DNA of 64,000 bases, taken from Arthrobacter sp. H16F315 (GTDB taxonomy: Bacteria; Actinomycetota; Actinomycetes; Actinomycetales; Micrococcaceae). The notes under the pieces are model-generated. The model made no database searches. It saw only the letters and a list, made by a program, of their open reading frames with translations, and had not been told where the DNA came from. The DNA lies in contig NZ_JAMXSS010000002.1 in NCBI RefSeq assembly GCF_024124825.1, positions 62,001 to 126,000 of the forward strand, in the 5' to 3' direction. Made by a program: the position numbers and the translations under genes. Positions 14,939 through 24,263 of the stretch are shown piece by piece (position 1 is the first letter of the stretch; each line of letters starts with the position of its first letter).

Positions 14939-15928
14939 GTGGTCACCATCCGCGATGTCGCCAAACACGCCGGCGTCTCCCCCGCCACCGTCTCCCGGGT
15001 TGTCAACGGTCTCGTCGGCTACTCCGACGAAACCCGGGAACGCGTCGAGACTGCGGTCAAGAGCCTCAGCTACGAGACGGACTACCTCGCCCGGGGCCTC
15101 AAGACCCGGCAGACGTCCGTGATCGGCCTCCTCGCCCCCATGGTCTCCGACGCCCTCGCCTCCCAGGTCATGCAAGGTGTGGAGGAGGAAGCCCAGGAAC
15201 GCGGCTACGCCGTGATGCTCGGCCGCACCGGTGCCAAATCCGCCTACATCGCGGGCTACCTGCGGACGCTGCGGACCTACCGGGCCGCCGGCGTCATCCT
15301 CATCTCCGCGGTGATCACGCCGGAGACCAGGCAGCTGCTGGGGCCCAACGTCCCCATCATCTCCGTCGCCATCAGTGACAAGTCGGGTTCCCCCAGCGTG
15401 GCCATCGACGACGAGCAGGCAGCCTACGACGCGACCCGTCACCTGCTGCGGCTCGGCCACCGGCGCATCGGCCTGCTGACCGGCGACCCCGCATCGATCT
15501 ATGTCGCCCAGCCCCGGAAACGCGGCTACCTCCGCGCCATGACCGAAGCCGGATGCACCCCGGTCACCGCGACCGGCAGCTTCTTCTACGAAAGCGGGGC
15601 TCCCGGCGTCGACGATCTACTGCAGCAGGAACCCGGCCTCACCGCGATCTTCGCGATGAGCGATGAGATGGGCGCCGCCGTCGTCAATGAACTGCAGCGG
15701 CGCGGGCTCCGGGTGCCGGAAGACGTCTCCGTCTTGGGCTTCGACAACACCTCCACTTCGCTGCACGTCAACCCGCCGCTGAGCACCATGGCGCAGCCGC
15801 TCGAGGAAATGGGACGCATGGCCGTGAAAAAGCTGCTCCGTTCCCGCGACCTGGGGCCGAAGATCATGCCCCACCGGCTGATCGAACGCGGCTCCACAGC
15901 GCCACCCGGCCAACCACCCACCGGCTAA
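14939..15928 (+). CDS. LacI-family transcriptional regulator of sugar uptake
   Basis: 329 residues. The N-terminal helix-turn-helix is VTIRDVAKHAGVSPATVSRV with hinge region following at 45-60. The rest is a periplasmic-binding-protein-like sensor domain (IGLLAPMVSDALASQVMQGV, AAGVILISAVITPETR, HRRIGLLTGDPAS, AIFAMSDEMGAAVVNELQRR, EDVSVLGFDNTSTSLHVNPP). It represses or controls genes until a sugar ligand binds. The GTG start is fixed by GGGAGGAGGA just upstream. Three LacI-type operators precede it, and a sugar ABC operon starts 135 bases downstream in the same direction, making this the likely local regulator. Confidence 0.9.
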   Translation: MVTIRDVAKHAGVSPATVSRVVNGLVGYSDETRERVETAVKSLSYETDYLARGLKTRQTSVIGLLAPMVSDALASQVMQGVEEEAQERGYAVMLGRTGAKSAYIAGYLRTLRTYRAAGVILISAVITPETRQLLGPNVPIISVAISDKSGSPSVAIDDEQAAYDATRHLLRLGHRRIGLLTGDPASIYVAQPRKRGYLRAMTEAGCTPVTATGSFFYESGAPGVDDLLQQEPGLTAIFAMSDEMGAAVVNELQRRGLRVPEDVSVLGFDNTSTSLHVNPPLSTMAQPLEEMGRMAVKKLLRSRDLGPKIMPHRLIERGSTAPPGQPPTG

Positions 15929-16063
15929 GCCCCACCAGACCACACCTCCACGGCGGCAGCCGGCACTCCCCCATGCCACCAACCAGCCACCGCCGCAGTT
16001 CCGCATGCACCAAACCACCCGCACCACCCACCTCGCATCACCCCAATCAACAAGGAGCAACAC

Positions 16064-17383
16064 ATGAGGCAGCGCCGCCGCACCTGGCAGACTCTTCTCG
16101 CCACCACCGCATCCCTGACCGTCGCCGCCGTCGCCCTCACCGGCTGCGGCGGGACGGCCACGGAAGCGAAGAGCACCTCGAAGGCCGCCGCGGCGTCCTT
16201 CGAGGGCAAGGGCCCGATCAACTACGTCTCCAACCGCGACGCCTCCGGTGCCGCGAACAAGAGCATCGAGGAGTGGAACGCCGCCCACCCGGAGGAGAAG
16301 GTCACGTTCATCGAACTTCCCGACTCCGCGGACCAGCAGCGCCAGCAGCTCATCCAGAATGCCCAGATCAAGTCGGACACCTTCAGCGTGCTGAACCTGG
16401 ACGTCGTCTGGACCTCCGAGTTCGCCGCCAACAAGTGGATCCTGCCGCTGCCCGCGGACGCTGTCCCCACCGACAAGATGATCCCCGCCACGGTCAACGC
16501 CGCGACCTACCGGGACACCCTGGTCGGCGCCCCGTACTACACCGACGGCGCCCTGTTCTACTTCCGCTCCGACCTGCTCAAGGCCGCCGGCATCGCCGCC
16601 CCGCCCAAGACCTGGGACGAGATGAAGACCGCGTGCAAGGCGATCCTGGCGCTCCCCGAAGCCGCCGGCATGTCCTGCTACACCGGCCAGTTCGACAAGA
16701 ATGAGGCCCTCACGGTCAACTTCTCCGAGGCCGTGGCCTCGGCCGGCGGCACCGTGGTCGACGCCGACGGCAAGCCCACCGTCAACACCCCCGAAGCCAA
16801 GGCCGGCCTAAACCTGCTGGTGGACGGCTTCAAAGACGGGCTCTTCCCGTCCGACGCGATCACCTACCTCGAAGAGCAGGGCCGCCGCGCGTTCCAGGAC
16901 GGCAAGCTCGTCTTCATGCGCAACTGGCCCTTCCTGCACGCCTCCCTGAGCGCCACGGACGGCTCCAGCAAGGTGGCCGGCAAGTTCAGCATCACCTCCA
17001 TCCCCGGCACCGACGGCCCCGGCGTCTCCACCCTCGGCGGCCGCAGCCTCGCCATCTCCCCGTTCACCCCGAACAAGGCCACGGCGCTGGAGTTCGTCAA
17101 GTTCTTCACCAGCGAGGAGCAGGCCCAGAAGCGCCTCGCCCTGTCATCCCGCGCGCCGGTCTACGCTTCCCTCTTCGAGGATCCCGCCGTCGTCGCCAAG
17201 CGCCCGTTCTTCCCGACGCTGCTGACCTCGCTGAACAACGCCCAGCCACGCCCCAAGGTGGTCCAGTACGGCGCCACCACCAAGGCGATCCAGGAAGAGG
17301 CTTACGCGGCCATCACCGGCGCCAAGGACACGGACACGGCCCTGAAGGACATGCAGGCCAAGCTCACCGAGCTGTCCAAATAA
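16064..17383 (+). CDS. Extracellular sugar-binding lipoprotein of ABC transporter
   Basis: 439 residues. A basic N-terminus and hydrophobic segment end in the lipobox LTGC, so the mature protein is a membrane-anchored lipoprotein. The body is a family-1 solute-binding protein (INYVSNRDASGAANKSIEEW, LNLDVVWTSEFAANKWILPL, GAPYYTDGALFYFRSDLLKA, AFQDGKLVFMRNWPFLHASL). It captures oligosaccharide, probably an alpha-glucoside given the GH13 enzyme in the operon, and passes it to the two permeases downstream. AAGGAG stands six bases before ATG. Confidence 0.9.
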   Translation: MRQRRRTWQTLLATTASLTVAAVALTGCGGTATEAKSTSKAAAASFEGKGPINYVSNRDASGAANKSIEEWNAAHPEEKVTFIELPDSADQQRQQLIQNAQIKSDTFSVLNLDVVWTSEFAANKWILPLPADAVPTDKMIPATVNAATYRDTLVGAPYYTDGALFYFRSDLLKAAGIAAPPKTWDEMKTACKAILALPEAAGMSCYTGQFDKNEALTVNFSEAVASAGGTVVDADGKPTVNTPEAKAGLNLLVDGFKDGLFPSDAITYLEEQGRRAFQDGKLVFMRNWPFLHASLSATDGSSKVAGKFSITSIPGTDGPGVSTLGGRSLAISPFTPNKATALEFVKFFTSEEQAQKRLALSSRAPVYASLFEDPAVVAKRPFFPTLLTSLNNAQPRPKVVQYGATTKAIQEEAYAAITGAKDTDTALKDMQAKLTELSK

Positions 17384-17468
17384 CTCAGCCCGCAGTTCAG
17401 ACCCCACGCCTGGCCGACCGGTCCATCCCGACCGGCCAGGCAGCTGCAACTCCAGTTAGGTACCCAGC

Positions 17469-18515
17469 ATGACGACGACGACCGCCCCGCCCGCTGGCGC
17501 GCAGACCGGCACGCCCCAGCCAGGCCGCCCGCGCAGACGCGGCAACCGCTCCCCCGGTGAAGGCCGGATGGCCGCGATGCTGCTCTCCCCCACCATCCTG
17601 GTGCTGGCCCTGGTGATTGTGTACCCGCTGCTCTCCGCGGTGCACCAGTCCCTGTTCCGCGCCGAATCCGGCCTGGACGCGGACGGCTTCGTCTCCGACG
17701 TGGAATCCTTCGTGGGCCTGGCCAATTACGCCGACCTCTTCGTCGGCGAATCCGGCCGGCGCTTCCTGAACGCCTTCGCCAACACCACCTTCTTCACCGT
17801 CACCACGGTGTTCCTCGAGACCGTCCTGGGCCTGGCCCTGGCCCTCGCCATGAACCGCACCTTCCGCGGCCGATCCTTCCTGCGCGCCAGCATCCTGGTC
17901 CCGTGGGCCGTGCCCACCGCCGTCTCCGGCCTGCTGTGGCGCTGGATCTTCCAGTCCGACGGCATCGCCAACACCATGCTCGGCAGCGAAATCCTCTGGA
18001 CCGCCGAAGGCAACGCCTCGAAGGTCGCCGTCATCATCTCCGAAGTCTGGAAGACCGCCCCGTTCATCGGCCTCCTGGTCCTCGCCGGTATGCAGGTCAT
18101 CCCCGGCGAAGTCTACGAAGCCGCCAGGATCGACGGCGCCGGCTGGTGGCGCCAGCTCGGCTCCATCACCCTCCCGCTGGTCAAGCCCACCCTGCTGGTG
18201 GCCGTGCTGTTTCGTATGCTCGATGCGCTGCGCATGTTCGACCTGCCCTTTGTGCTGATCGGCCCGGGCAAGGAATCGGTGGAAACCCTCTCCATGCTGG
18301 CCTGGGACGAATCCAACCAGCTCCGCTACGGCTCCGCCTCCGCGTTCGCCGTCATGCTCTTCCTGTACGTCGCCGTCGTCGCGATCGTCTTCGTAAAGGT
18401 CCTTGGCGCCGACGTCACCGGCGCCAAGGAACTGAAGCTGCTGTCCAAAAAAAGCGCGAAGAAGTCCCGCTCCCTGGCCAACTCCGAACAGAAGAAGGCC
18501 GAGGCCACCCGATGA
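17469..18515 (+). CDS. Sugar ABC transporter permease, MalF type
   Basis: 348 residues with six transmembrane helices (first at about 38-58, MLLSPTILVLALVIVYPLLS). The coupling-loop motif reads EVYEAARIDGAGWWRQLGSI, as in carbohydrate permeases of the MalF/UgpA family, followed by TLPLVKPTLLVAVLFRMLDA. The C-terminus is lysine-rich (KLLSKKSAKKSRSLANSEQK). It forms a channel heterodimer with the next gene, whose ATG overlaps this stop. No ATPase gene is in the operon, so an unlinked shared MsiK-type ATPase is presumably used. Confidence 0.92.
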   Translation: MTTTTAPPAGAQTGTPQPGRPRRRGNRSPGEGRMAAMLLSPTILVLALVIVYPLLSAVHQSLFRAESGLDADGFVSDVESFVGLANYADLFVGESGRRFLNAFANTTFFTVTTVFLETVLGLALALAMNRTFRGRSFLRASILVPWAVPTAVSGLLWRWIFQSDGIANTMLGSEILWTAEGNASKVAVIISEVWKTAPFIGLLVLAGMQVIPGEVYEAARIDGAGWWRQLGSITLPLVKPTLLVAVLFRMLDALRMFDLPFVLIGPGKESVETLSMLAWDESNQLRYGSASAFAVMLFLYVAVVAIVFVKVLGADVTGAKELKLLSKKSAKKSRSLANSEQKKAEATR

Positions 18516-19429
18516 CCATCTCCGACCTCCGCAACGCCGCAGCCGACTCCGGCGCCAACGCGCCCGACGCAAGCACCGCCGTCGGGCCCGGCAAAACGAA
18601 ACCCAAGCGCACCTGGCGTTCCTACAGCGTCTACGCCGGCCTGGCCCTGATCTTCGCCTACTGCCTGGCGCCGTTCTACTGGATGCTGGTCTCCAGCCTC
18701 CGCCGCACCGCGGACATCTTCGACAACACCCTGCTGCCGGCGCCGTTCTCGCTGGAGAACTACACCAAGGTGTTCGACGGCTCCACGATGTTCGGCCAGG
18801 CGCTGCTCAACTCCCTGATTGTCGCCGGCACCACCACCACGTTCGCGCTGGTCCTGGGCGTGTTCGCCGCCTACGCCATCTCCCGGCTGAACTTCCGCTT
18901 CAAGTCGGTGGTCCTCGGCGTTATCATCGCCACCTCGATGTTCCCCGGCATCTCCGTGGTGGTGCCGCTGCTGCGCCTCTTCACGGACATCGGCTGGATC
19001 AACACCTACCAGGCGATGATCGTGCCGAACCTGTCCTTCGCGATCCCGCTGGCGGTCTGGAACCTCACCACCTTTATGAAGGCCCTGCCGTTCGACCTCG
19101 AGGAAGCGGCCATGATCGACGGCTGCACCAAGTGGCAGGCGTTCCGCCGGGTGCTGCTGCCGCTCGCCGCGCCGGGCGTCTTCACCACCGCGATCCTGAC
19201 GTTCATCCACAGCTGGAACGAGTTCATCATCGCCCTGTCGATGATCAACGACCCGAAGATCCAGACCGCCACTGTGGCGATCTCCAAGTTCACCGGCGCC
19301 ACCGAATTCCAGGCGCCGTTCGGCGAGCAGATGGCCGCCGGCGTGATCGTCACCGTACCGTTGGTCATTATGGTGCTGATCTTCCAGCGGCGCATCGTCG
19401 AAGGCCTCACCGCGGGCGCCAGCAAATGA
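18512..19429 (+). CDS. Sugar ABC transporter permease, MalG type
   Basis: 305 residues with six transmembrane helices after a 35-residue Ala-rich cytosolic N-terminus. The second-subunit signature LEEAAMIDGCTKWQAFRRVL is the EAA loop, and AYAISRLNFRFKSVVLGV plus FIHSWNEFIIALSMI are typical of MalG/UgpE proteins. It pairs with the preceding permease; the ATGA overlap shows translational coupling. Its own stop overlaps the start of the glucosidase gene (ATGA at 19426), so uptake and hydrolysis are produced together. Confidence 0.92.
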   Translation: MTISDLRNAAADSGANAPDASTAVGPGKTKPKRTWRSYSVYAGLALIFAYCLAPFYWMLVSSLRRTADIFDNTLLPAPFSLENYTKVFDGSTMFGQALLNSLIVAGTTTTFALVLGVFAAYAISRLNFRFKSVVLGVIIATSMFPGISVVVPLLRLFTDIGWINTYQAMIVPNLSFAIPLAVWNLTTFMKALPFDLEEAAMIDGCTKWQAFRRVLLPLAAPGVFTTAILTFIHSWNEFIIALSMINDPKIQTATVAISKFTGATEFQAPFGEQMAAGVIVTVPLVIMVLIFQRRIVEGLTAGASK

Positions 19430-21066
19430 GTCCTGCCGAAGAGACCGCTTTGGCGCCTGCCGCTGAGTGGTGGCAGTCCGCCGTGATCTACCAGGTCTAT
19501 CCGCGCTCCTTCGCCGACGGCGACGGCGACGGTGTGGGTGACCTCGCCGGGCTCACCGCCCGGCTGCCGTACATCGCTTCCCTCGGGGTCGACGGGATCT
19601 GGATGACCCCGTTCCAGCCCTCCCCGCAGGTGGACCAGGGCTACGACGTGTCCGACTACTGCGGAGTGGACCCGCTGTTCGGCACCATGGAGCAGTTCGA
19701 TACTTTGCTGGAGCTCGCGCACTCGCTGGGCCTCCGGGTCCTTCTCGACGTCGTCCCCAACCACTGCTCCGCCGAGCACCCGCTGTTCCAGGCGGCCCTC
19801 GCGGCCGGCCCGGGCTCGCCTGAGCGGGACATGTTCCACTTTGTTGAAGTTCCAAGGGACATGTCCGACGACGGCGGTAACGTCGCCGGCGACATCCCGC
19901 CGAACAACTGGCAGAGCGTCTTCGGCGGCCGCGCCTGGAGCCGCGCCAACCCCGGCTCGGCGACGGACACGGACTGGTACCTGCACCTCTTCTCACCCGA
20001 ACAGCCGGACTGGAACTGGCGCAACCCCGCCGTCGGCGACTACTTCGACGGTGTGCTGCGCTTCTGGTTCGACAAGGGCGTGGACGGCCTCCGGATCGAC
20101 GTCGCGCATGCCCTGTTCAAGGCCGACGGCCTGCCCGACTCGCCCTCCACCGGCGGGGTGGTGGACGGGCTGCGGTCCAACCCGCAGGTCTCGGACCAGG
20201 AGGAAGTCCACGAGGTCTACCGCCGCTGGCGCACCCTGGCCGAAAAGTACGAGCCGCACCGCCTGCTGGTGGGCGAGGTCAACCTGGAACCGGCCCGCGC
20301 CGCCCGCTACACCCGGGCCGATGAAATGCAGCAGGCCTTCGCGTTCGCGTTTGTGAAGCTCGGCTGGGATCCGGAGGCGTGGGCCGCCGTCGGGAACGAA
20401 CTCGAAGCTGCCCGCCAACTGCACGGCGCGACGCCGACGTGGGCGCTGGAAAACCACGACATCGTCCGTTCCGTCACCCGGTTTGGTGGCGGGGAGGTCG
20501 GCGCACTGCGGGCCCGCGCGGCACTGGTGGCACTGCTGGGACTGCCCGGTCCGGCGTACCTGTACCAGGGCCAGGAACTCGGGCTGCCCGAGGTCGACGT
20601 CCCGTTCGATGCCCGGGTGGATCCGATGTGGGCCCGCGGCGGCGTCTGCCGCGACGGCGCCCGCATCCCGCTGCCCTGGACCGCGGACCCGGCGCTGAGC
20701 CACGGCTTCTCGCTAGGCGATACTTCCGCCGAGCCGTGGCTGCCACAACCCGCGGACTGGGGCGCGCACGCCGTCGACCTCCAGCAGCAGGACCCCGAGT
20801 CCTCGCTGGCGTTGGTCACCAAGGCGCTCGAACTGCGCCGGCTGCTGTGGAAGACGGAGGTCTTCGGCCCGAACGACGGCGGAACCTGGCGCATCGAGGC
20901 CGGAAACCTGCTCATCTGCGAACGCAGCGCCGACTTCTTCGTCGCCGTCGCGATGGGGAGCGAACCCGTGAAACTCCCTGCGGGGACCGTGCTGCTCAGC
21001 GCTGCGCCGCTGGCCGAGGACGGCTGGCTGCAGCCCAACAACGCTGCCTGGTTGCTGCGGGACTGA
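19426..21066 (+). CDS. GH13 alpha-glucosidase
   Basis: 546 residues, cytosolic. All GH13 signature regions are present: DVVPNHCS, GLRIDVAHAL (Asp nucleophile), LLVGEVNL (Glu acid/base) and ALENHDIVR (third carboxylate). The N-terminus WWQSAVIYQVYPRSFADGDG and the short loop set fit alpha-glucosidase or oligo-1,6-glucosidase type enzymes. It hydrolyses the imported alpha-glucoside to glucose. It overlaps the upstream permease gene by four bases and ends just before a strong hairpin, so it closes the operon. Exact substrate (maltose, isomaltose, sucrose, trehalose) cannot be told. Confidence 0.9.
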   Translation: MSPAEETALAPAAEWWQSAVIYQVYPRSFADGDGDGVGDLAGLTARLPYIASLGVDGIWMTPFQPSPQVDQGYDVSDYCGVDPLFGTMEQFDTLLELAHSLGLRVLLDVVPNHCSAEHPLFQAALAAGPGSPERDMFHFVEVPRDMSDDGGNVAGDIPPNNWQSVFGGRAWSRANPGSATDTDWYLHLFSPEQPDWNWRNPAVGDYFDGVLRFWFDKGVDGLRIDVAHALFKADGLPDSPSTGGVVDGLRSNPQVSDQEEVHEVYRRWRTLAEKYEPHRLLVGEVNLEPARAARYTRADEMQQAFAFAFVKLGWDPEAWAAVGNELEAARQLHGATPTWALENHDIVRSVTRFGGGEVGALRARAALVALLGLPGPAYLYQGQELGLPEVDVPFDARVDPMWARGGVCRDGARIPLPWTADPALSHGFSLGDTSAEPWLPQPADWGAHAVDLQQQDPESSLALVTKALELRRLLWKTEVFGPNDGGTWRIEAGNLLICERSADFFVAVAMGSEPVKLPAGTVLLSAAPLAEDGWLQPNNAAWLLRD

Positions 21067-21085
21067 CTTGACCTGTCGTAGAAAA

Positions 21086-21119
21086 GGCCGTCCACGTTTC
21101 TTCAGGAACGTGGACGGCC
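21086..21119 (+). terminator. Hairpin terminator of the sugar operon
   Basis: A 13-bp near-perfect stem, GGCCGTCCACGTT pairing with AACGTGGACGGCC around TCTTCAGG, lies 20 bases after the glucosidase stop. No U tract follows, which is common in high-GC actinobacteria. Confidence 0.8.
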
Positions 21120-21497
21120 CTGCAAGCCAGCCAGTCAGTCCGGTTGCGTCAGGTTGGGCACACTCCTTACGGTTTCTTCGTGCCCGTCACCACCCGCACG
21201 CAGGGCCCAGTTCTCCCGGGTGTGGCTTCCTTGAACCGGCGGACGTCGCGATCCGTCCGGCGCACGGCGAACTCGACAGTGACGGCTTCTCCCGGCCCAA
21301 CCTGACGGTGACGTTCGGCGTCGGGCCTGCTGGCGGAGACGGAGAATTCCTCCGGCATTCCCGCAGCGAGCGCCGCATTGGCTGAAATGCCTGGGCTAGG
21401 AAATCGGGGAGAGACCATATACTCAATTTGACGCAGTAGCGTCAAAGGTCTGGCCTTCAGCGATGTTGCTGATGGGCCGAAAACATGGGGATCACAA
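21120..21497. other. Intergenic region with a doubtful minus-strand ORF
   Basis: About 380 bases. A minus-strand frame (21418 to 21167) reads MPEEFSVSASRPDAERHRQV and GPGEAVTVEFAVRRTDRDVR, which has some coding character. It lacks a clear ribosome-binding site and matches no family I know, so it is not called as a gene. The plus-strand half before 21498 is AT-richer and should hold the promoter of the HNH protein gene. Confidence 0.3.
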
Positions 21498-22931
21498 ATG
21501 AATAGCAACCGATTGCCTAAGGGCACGCCGGATTCGTATTATGCGCCGCAGCAGCGGAAGCCGAAAGTCTCGACATTCATTGTCGGAGCCCTGGCTGTGG
21601 CGGCCATAGCGCTAGGTGCTGCCAGCGGCGGAGTGGGCGGAGCGCTGATATTTCTCGCCATATTCGCCGCTCTCACCGGCCTTTATGTTGTGGTCACTGG
21701 CCGCCGTTCCTGGGCGCGATTGCCGGGCAGCCGAAAAGTTGGAGGCATAGTTCTTGCTGCTTCTCTGGTGTTATTTGTTGTTGGCGGAATAACCCTGCCG
21801 CCCCCATCGGCAGAAAGCATTGCTGCCAAGGCGGCGTCCGATAATTCAAAACGGGCAGCAGACGAAGCATCCCGCGTCTCCGCGGCCTCATCACAGTCTC
21901 CGTCGGCCGATCCTTCTCCAACACCATCGCCGAAAAATACAGGGGAACCACTGGATCCCGACAACGTCACGGAACTCGCCAAGGGCATCAGCTACGCAGC
22001 TCCGAAGAGCCAACCGGCCTACGCTACGAAGGCACTTGATCTACTAGCAACTCTGACCATCAAGGCCGATGCGACCTCGACCGGATATGCCGCCCGAGCC
22101 ATGTACGGAATGGCGTGGGCAGATGTTGACCGGAACGGTTGCGACACCCGGAACGACATACTCAAGCGCGACCTGACCGACGTCGCATTCGCAGACGACG
22201 TGCACTGCAAGGTGACGAGCGGGATCCTTGCCGATCCCTACACCGCCACGACCATCCACTTCCAGCGGGGCCCCGAAACCAGCAGTGCAGTGCAAATCGA
22301 CCATGTGGTCGCGCTGGGCGACGCGTGGCTGAAGGGGGCGCAACAGCTCACCGGGACGCAGCGCATGGCATTCGCCAACGATCCCTTGAACCTCCAGGCC
22401 ACGGACGGGCCCACCGATGTCCAGAAGGGCGACAGTGACGCGGCGGCATGGCTGCCGCCGAACAAAAGCTTCCGCTGCGATTACGTGGCCCGGCAGGTTT
22501 CCGTCAAGGCGACGTATGACCTGTGGGTAACGCGGGCCGAACACGATGCGATGGCAAGCGTACTGGGTGATTGTGCCGGTCAATTGGTCCCAACCAATGA
22601 GAAGGAAGCTGCGGTCGTCGCGGCTGCCGAGTCGGCAGAGGACAAGTCTGAAGCAGTCGTCGTTGTCCCCGAGCCCGTGGCACCGGCGCCTGCGCAGTAT
22701 GTTCCGCCGGCACCCGTCTACGTCGCACCGGCCCCTGCGCCGTATGTACCACCGGCTCCCGCTCCCGCACCCTATGTGCCGCCGGCACCTGTCTATGTGC
22801 CCCCGGCACCTGCCGCCTATTACGCCAATTGCACCGCTGTCAGAGCGGCCGGCGCGGCACCCCTCTATGCCGGACAGCCCGGCTACAGCTTCTCGCTCGA
22901 CCGGGACCGCGACGGGGTGGCCTGCGAGTAA
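21498..22931 (+). CDS. Membrane-anchored DUF1524/HNH nuclease with excalibur domain
   Basis: 477 residues. Three hydrophobic stretches lie in the first 105 residues (VGALAVAAIALGAASGGVGG, LIFLAIFAALTGLYVVVTG, IVLAASLVLFVVGGITLP). A Ser/Pro linker follows. The GmrSD-C/DUF1524-type HNH domain at about 160-340 has CDTRNDILKRDL, VQIDHVVALGDAW and NDPLNLQATDGPTDVQKGD; the DH in IDHVV and the later Asn are metal-site residues. Then come Pro-Ala-Pro-x-Tyr-Val repeats (390-450) and a C-terminal excalibur calcium-binding motif (YSFSLDRDRDGVACE). Probably a surface-exposed DNase for extracellular DNA. The 5' part of the gene is less GC-rich than the 3' part. Confidence 0.85.
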   Translation: MNSNRLPKGTPDSYYAPQQRKPKVSTFIVGALAVAAIALGAASGGVGGALIFLAIFAALTGLYVVVTGRRSWARLPGSRKVGGIVLAASLVLFVVGGITLPPPSAESIAAKAASDNSKRAADEASRVSAASSQSPSADPSPTPSPKNTGEPLDPDNVTELAKGISYAAPKSQPAYATKALDLLATLTIKADATSTGYAARAMYGMAWADVDRNGCDTRNDILKRDLTDVAFADDVHCKVTSGILADPYTATTIHFQRGPETSSAVQIDHVVALGDAWLKGAQQLTGTQRMAFANDPLNLQATDGPTDVQKGDSDAAAWLPPNKSFRCDYVARQVSVKATYDLWVTRAEHDAMASVLGDCAGQLVPTNEKEAAVVAAAESAEDKSEAVVVVPEPVAPAPAQYVPPAPVYVAPAPAPYVPPAPAPAPYVPPAPVYVPPAPAAYYANCTAVRAAGAAPLYAGQPGYSFSLDRDRDGVACE

Positions 22932-22956
22932 GGGCCCTTCCCGAGAGGAAGGGCCC
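22932..22956 (+). terminator. Hairpin after the HNH nuclease gene
   Basis: GGGCCCTTCC and GGAAGGGCCC form a perfect 10-bp stem around CGAGA, starting right at the stop codon of the HNH gene. Confidence 0.8.
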
Positions 22957-23287
22957 ATGCCCGACGGCGGTTCGTCCTGCCGCCGTGGGCGCACAGGCGA
23001 CAGCGGCACCCAAGACCCGGGAGCCGCCGTCGTACTTCTTCTCGGCACTACTCCGTGCCGTCGGGACGGCGGCACGGACCCCATCGTGTACCTGTCTCTT
23101 CAGGGCGTGGGCGGCGGCACCCATCTGAAAGACGAGTACGGCTTGCCCGTGGGCCACAACGTCTATCTCAAGATGGATCCCCTGAGCAGTGCCGGGAAAA
23201 CCCTCACGGAGGCCGAACGGGTCATCAACGTTTGACGAGATCAAGAAGAACTTCCGGGATCGGGAACAGAAACCCGGTTCCGAGTAA
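22957..23287 (+). pseudogene. Remnant of a small hydrophilic gene
   Basis: The stretch IVYLSLQGVGGGTHLKDEYG, LPVGHNVYLKMDPLSSAGKT, LTEAERVIN looks coding. One or two bases later the neighbouring frame continues FDEIKKNFRDREQKPGSE to a stop at 23285-23287. The two parts look like one gene with an indel near 23230. The upstream half (22957-23080) has poor coding character. Family unknown. A terminator follows immediately. Confidence 0.3.
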
Positions 23288-23303
23288 CGGGCATCCAGCC
23301 AGC

Positions 23304-23340
23304 GAGGGACCTCGCAGCGCCCAGCACTGCGAGGTCCCTC
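23304..23340 (+). terminator. Strong hairpin terminator before the ion channel gene
   Basis: GAGGGACCTCGCAG pairs perfectly with CTGCGAGGTCCCTC (14 bp) around CGCCCAGCA, followed by TGTTTGT. Confidence 0.85.
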
Positions 23341-23381
23341 TGTTTGTCACTGGGCCCTGGGCGCCACCCATAAGATGAGGC

Positions 23382-24263
23382 ATGGACTTTGCCGGTACGC
23401 TCTGGACGGTTTTGGGGGCCGGGCTGGTTCTGCTGATGCTCGTCGACGTCTTTCGTACGCTCCTATATCCCCACGGCTCCGGTCCCGTGGGCCGCGGGAT
23501 CATGCGCGGATTCTGGCTGGTATCCAGAAGACTGCGCGGCCGGGGCTCCTTCATCGCAGCACCTTTGGCAATGGCCGCTGTTATTGGCGCCTGGGCGGGC
23601 CTCGCGGCCATAGGCTGGGCCCTGCTGTACTTGCCGCATCTGCAGTCCGGTTTTATTCATGGACCCGGAGTGCCGCAGCAGGGCGACTTCGCGGAAGCGC
23701 TCTACATCTCCCTGGTCACGCTTTCCACGGCGGGGTTCGGCGAAATCGTGCCGGCGCATCCGCTGCTCAGGCTGGTCGTGGCCCTCCAGGCCGTCACCGG
23801 TTTCGGTTTGCTGACAGCAACGGTCACCTGGATCCTGCAGATGTACCCGGCCCTTAACCGCCGCCGGGCCCTTGCCCACGAGCTGAACTTGTTCAGGGAG
23901 GCTGCGGGTCCTGCAGGTGTACTGTCCGTGGAACCCACGCATGCTGCCGGGCTGCTGGAGTCAATGGCCGGAAACGTATCCCTAGTGAGCATCGATCTGC
24001 TTGCGTTCCATGAAACCTACTATTTCCGTGAAATCGAGCAGCGCGGCTCCTTGCCGGCCACCGTCGCCTATGCCCAGGAGCTGGCATCCGAAGCCCAGCG
24101 CAGCGACAACCCTGAGCTCCAGTTCGCCGGCCGGATGCTCCGCGCGGCGCTGGACGGACTCGCGGACGTCCTCCGCGGCAAGTTCGGCCATTCAGGAACC
24201 ACCTCTTCTGAAGTATTCGACAGCTACGAGCTGCACCACCGGCACCTGCGGGGCGGAAACTAG
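23382..24263 (+). CDS. Two-helix potassium-channel-like membrane protein
   Basis: 293 residues. Helices at about 5-25, 50-75 and 120-145, with the pore loop LYISLVTLSTAGFGEIVPAH between the last two. TLSTAGFGE is a variant of the K+ filter TVGYGD, so this is an Ion_trans_2-type channel whose filter departs from the consensus. The C-terminal 150 residues are soluble and helical and may gate the pore. ATG 23382 is the first start after the terminator. Ion selectivity cannot be inferred with certainty because of the filter change. Confidence 0.75.
   Translation: MDFAGTLWTVLGAGLVLLMLVDVFRTLLYPHGSGPVGRGIMRGFWLVSRRLRGRGSFIAAPLAMAAVIGAWAGLAAIGWALLYLPHLQSGFIHGPGVPQQGDFAEALYISLVTLSTAGFGEIVPAHPLLRLVVALQAVTGFGLLTATVTWILQMYPALNRRRALAHELNLFREAAGPAGVLSVEPTHAAGLLESMAGNVSLVSIDLLAFHETYYFREIEQRGSLPATVAYAQELASEAQRSDNPELQFAGRMLRAALDGLADVLRGKFGHSGTTSSEVFDSYELHHRHLRGGN

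Noticed and set aside
17397..18572. Minus-strand open frame opposite the sugar permease
   Set aside because: Gly/Asp/Gln-rich product without family features; the plus strand carries the intact permease with EAA loop.
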